64,000 nucleotides of DNA, taken from positions 4,960,001-5,024,000 of the forward strand of contig NC_019673.1 in the NCBI RefSeq assembly GCF_000328705.1, given 5' to 3'. Origin of the DNA: Saccharothrix espanaensis DSM 44229 (lineage in GTDB: Bacteria > Actinomycetota > Actinomycetes > Mycobacteriales > Pseudonocardiaceae). The position numbers and the translations under genes are program-made. Under the pieces are notes generated by a model. The model was not told where the DNA came from and made no database searches. It saw only the letters and a list, made by a program, of their open reading frames with translations. The stretch's first letter is position 1. Every line of letters begins with the position of its first letter. Shown here in pieces: positions 63,343 through 64,000 of the stretch.

Positions 63343-64000
63343 TCACGCCTTCGCGCTGGTGGCGAGCGAGTTCAGCGCCGCGTAGTAGCCGTCGCGGTGA
63401 CCCGCCGCGTTCGGGTGGTAGGACTCGTTGATCTTGTCCCACTCCAGGCTGGTGACCCACTTGGTGCCGCTGGTGCACAGGGCGTGCGAGTCGAAGATCG
63501 GGCGGGCGTCGAGGAAGGTGAAGCCCGCCTCGGCCGCGCGCTGGGCCATGATCGCGGCCAGGGTGTCGGCGGCCGAGTTCAGCGCGGCGCGCTCGGTGTC
63601 GCTGAGCCCGAAGATGCCGCAGTTGCCGCCGATCTTGTACAGCCGCGGGTAGCCGACCACGATGACCCGGGCCGCCGGGGCCTTGGCCCGCACCAGCCCG
63701 TACACCTGGGCCAGGCCCGGCGAGAGGTAGGCGACGGCGGCCTGCTTGGCCAGTTCCACGCCCTTGAGGCAGTCCTTGTCGTCGATGGTCAGGATGCAGT
63801 TGGTGAGCACGTCGACGAACCGGACGTCGTTGCCGCCGACCTGGATGGTGACCAGGGTGGTGTCGGCGGTCAGCAGCGGGATCTGGTTGCTGACGACCTC
63901 GGTCGTGGTGGCCCCGGAGCAGGCGGCCTCGACGAACCGGGTGGTCGGGTGCGCCGCCGCCCAGAGGCGCGGGTAGGTCAGCGGGCCGCGGCGGCAGGCG
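63343..64000 (-). CDS. SGNH/GDSL-family hydrolase, 5' part beyond the window
   Basis: About 219 C-terminal residues are visible; the frame stays open to the window edge, so the start and catalytic serine block lie outside. Visible are a block II-III region TLVTIQVGGNDVRFVDV with GGND, cysteine-rich segments (CILTIDDKDC, GGNCGIFG, HALCTSG) suggesting a secreted disulfide-containing enzyme, and block V with the catalytic His in SYHPNAAGH. The layout matches actinomycete secreted lipases/esterases of the Streptomyces scabies esterase type. It is convergent with the operon, so it is unlikely to be part of it. Confidence 0.88.
   Translation of the reverse strand, partial: ACRRGPLTYPRLWAAAHPTTRFVEAACSGATTTEVVSNQIPLLTADTTLVTIQVGGNDVRFVDVLTNCILTIDDKDCLKGVELAKQAAVAYLSPGLAQVYGLVRAKAPAARVIVVGYPRLYKIGGNCGIFGLSDTERAALNSAADTLAAIMAQRAAEAGFTFLDARPIFDSHALCTSGTKWVTSLEWDKINESYHPNAAGHRDGYYAALNSLATSAKA

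Overview
This window looks like the chromosome of a filamentous actinomycete, most plausibly of the Pseudonocardiaceae type (Actinosynnema, Saccharothrix, Lentzea, Amycolatopsis). That is an inference from very high G+C with G/C-rich third codon positions, many GTG starts, dense stop/start overlaps (GTGA, ATGA), Tat and lipobox signals, ANTAR regulators, an IdeR/DmdR-type iron box, a type VII secretion-like locus and two specialised-metabolite loci. No rRNA, tRNA, CRISPR array or insertion sequence was recognised.

Layout. 0.5-3.2 kb: OmpR-family regulator, histidine kinase and small lipoprotein in one overlapping operon, with 11-bp-spaced direct repeats nearby. 3.3-8.8 kb: a small helical protein, a SulP transporter, an acetate-kinase-like protein beside a Ppx/GppA-like protein, and two ANTAR-type regulators. 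8.9-12.7 kb: RecQ-like helicase, MSMEG_6728-like protein, methyltransferase and flavin/PLP-fold oxidase-like protein. 12.7-21 kb: an HTH/TPR regulator divergent from a two-module reductase-terminated NRPS (A-T-C-A-T-R) and its MbtH partner. 21-31 kb: a less G+C-rich accessory stretch with a large secreted SdrD-B-like protein, a Tat lipoprotein DyP peroxidase, a beta-helix lipoprotein, another lipoprotein, gene-poor gaps, and a cytoplasmic protein resembling beta-pore-forming toxins with a small partner. 31-34 kb: a DUF2268-type metalloprotease and a spherulin-4-type secreted glycosidase. 34-39.3 kb: an iron-siderophore uptake operon behind an iron box. 39.3-43.4 kb: an isochorismatase-fold hydrolase and a YbaB/WXG100-like locus. 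43.5-47.7 kb: LysR regulator, two MFS exporters and a ClpX-type zinc finger/HTH protein.

48.3-63.3 kb is the most striking region. It is a single co-directional, translationally coupled operon. It encodes a PUFA-synthase-like megasynthase (two nitronate-monooxygenase-like enoyl-reductase domains, KS, AT, ACP, KR), a second megasynthase (KS, AT-like, dehydratase, C-terminal phosphopantetheinyl transferase), a free ACP, an alpha/beta hydrolase, an MGT-type glycosyltransferase and an ABC exporter, and it ends at a strong hairpin. Read together, the genes could build a reduced or polyunsaturated acyl chain, activate their own carrier proteins, release the chain, glycosylate it and export it: an apparent secondary glycolipid pathway. 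An incomplete SGNH hydrolase closes the window on the opposite strand.
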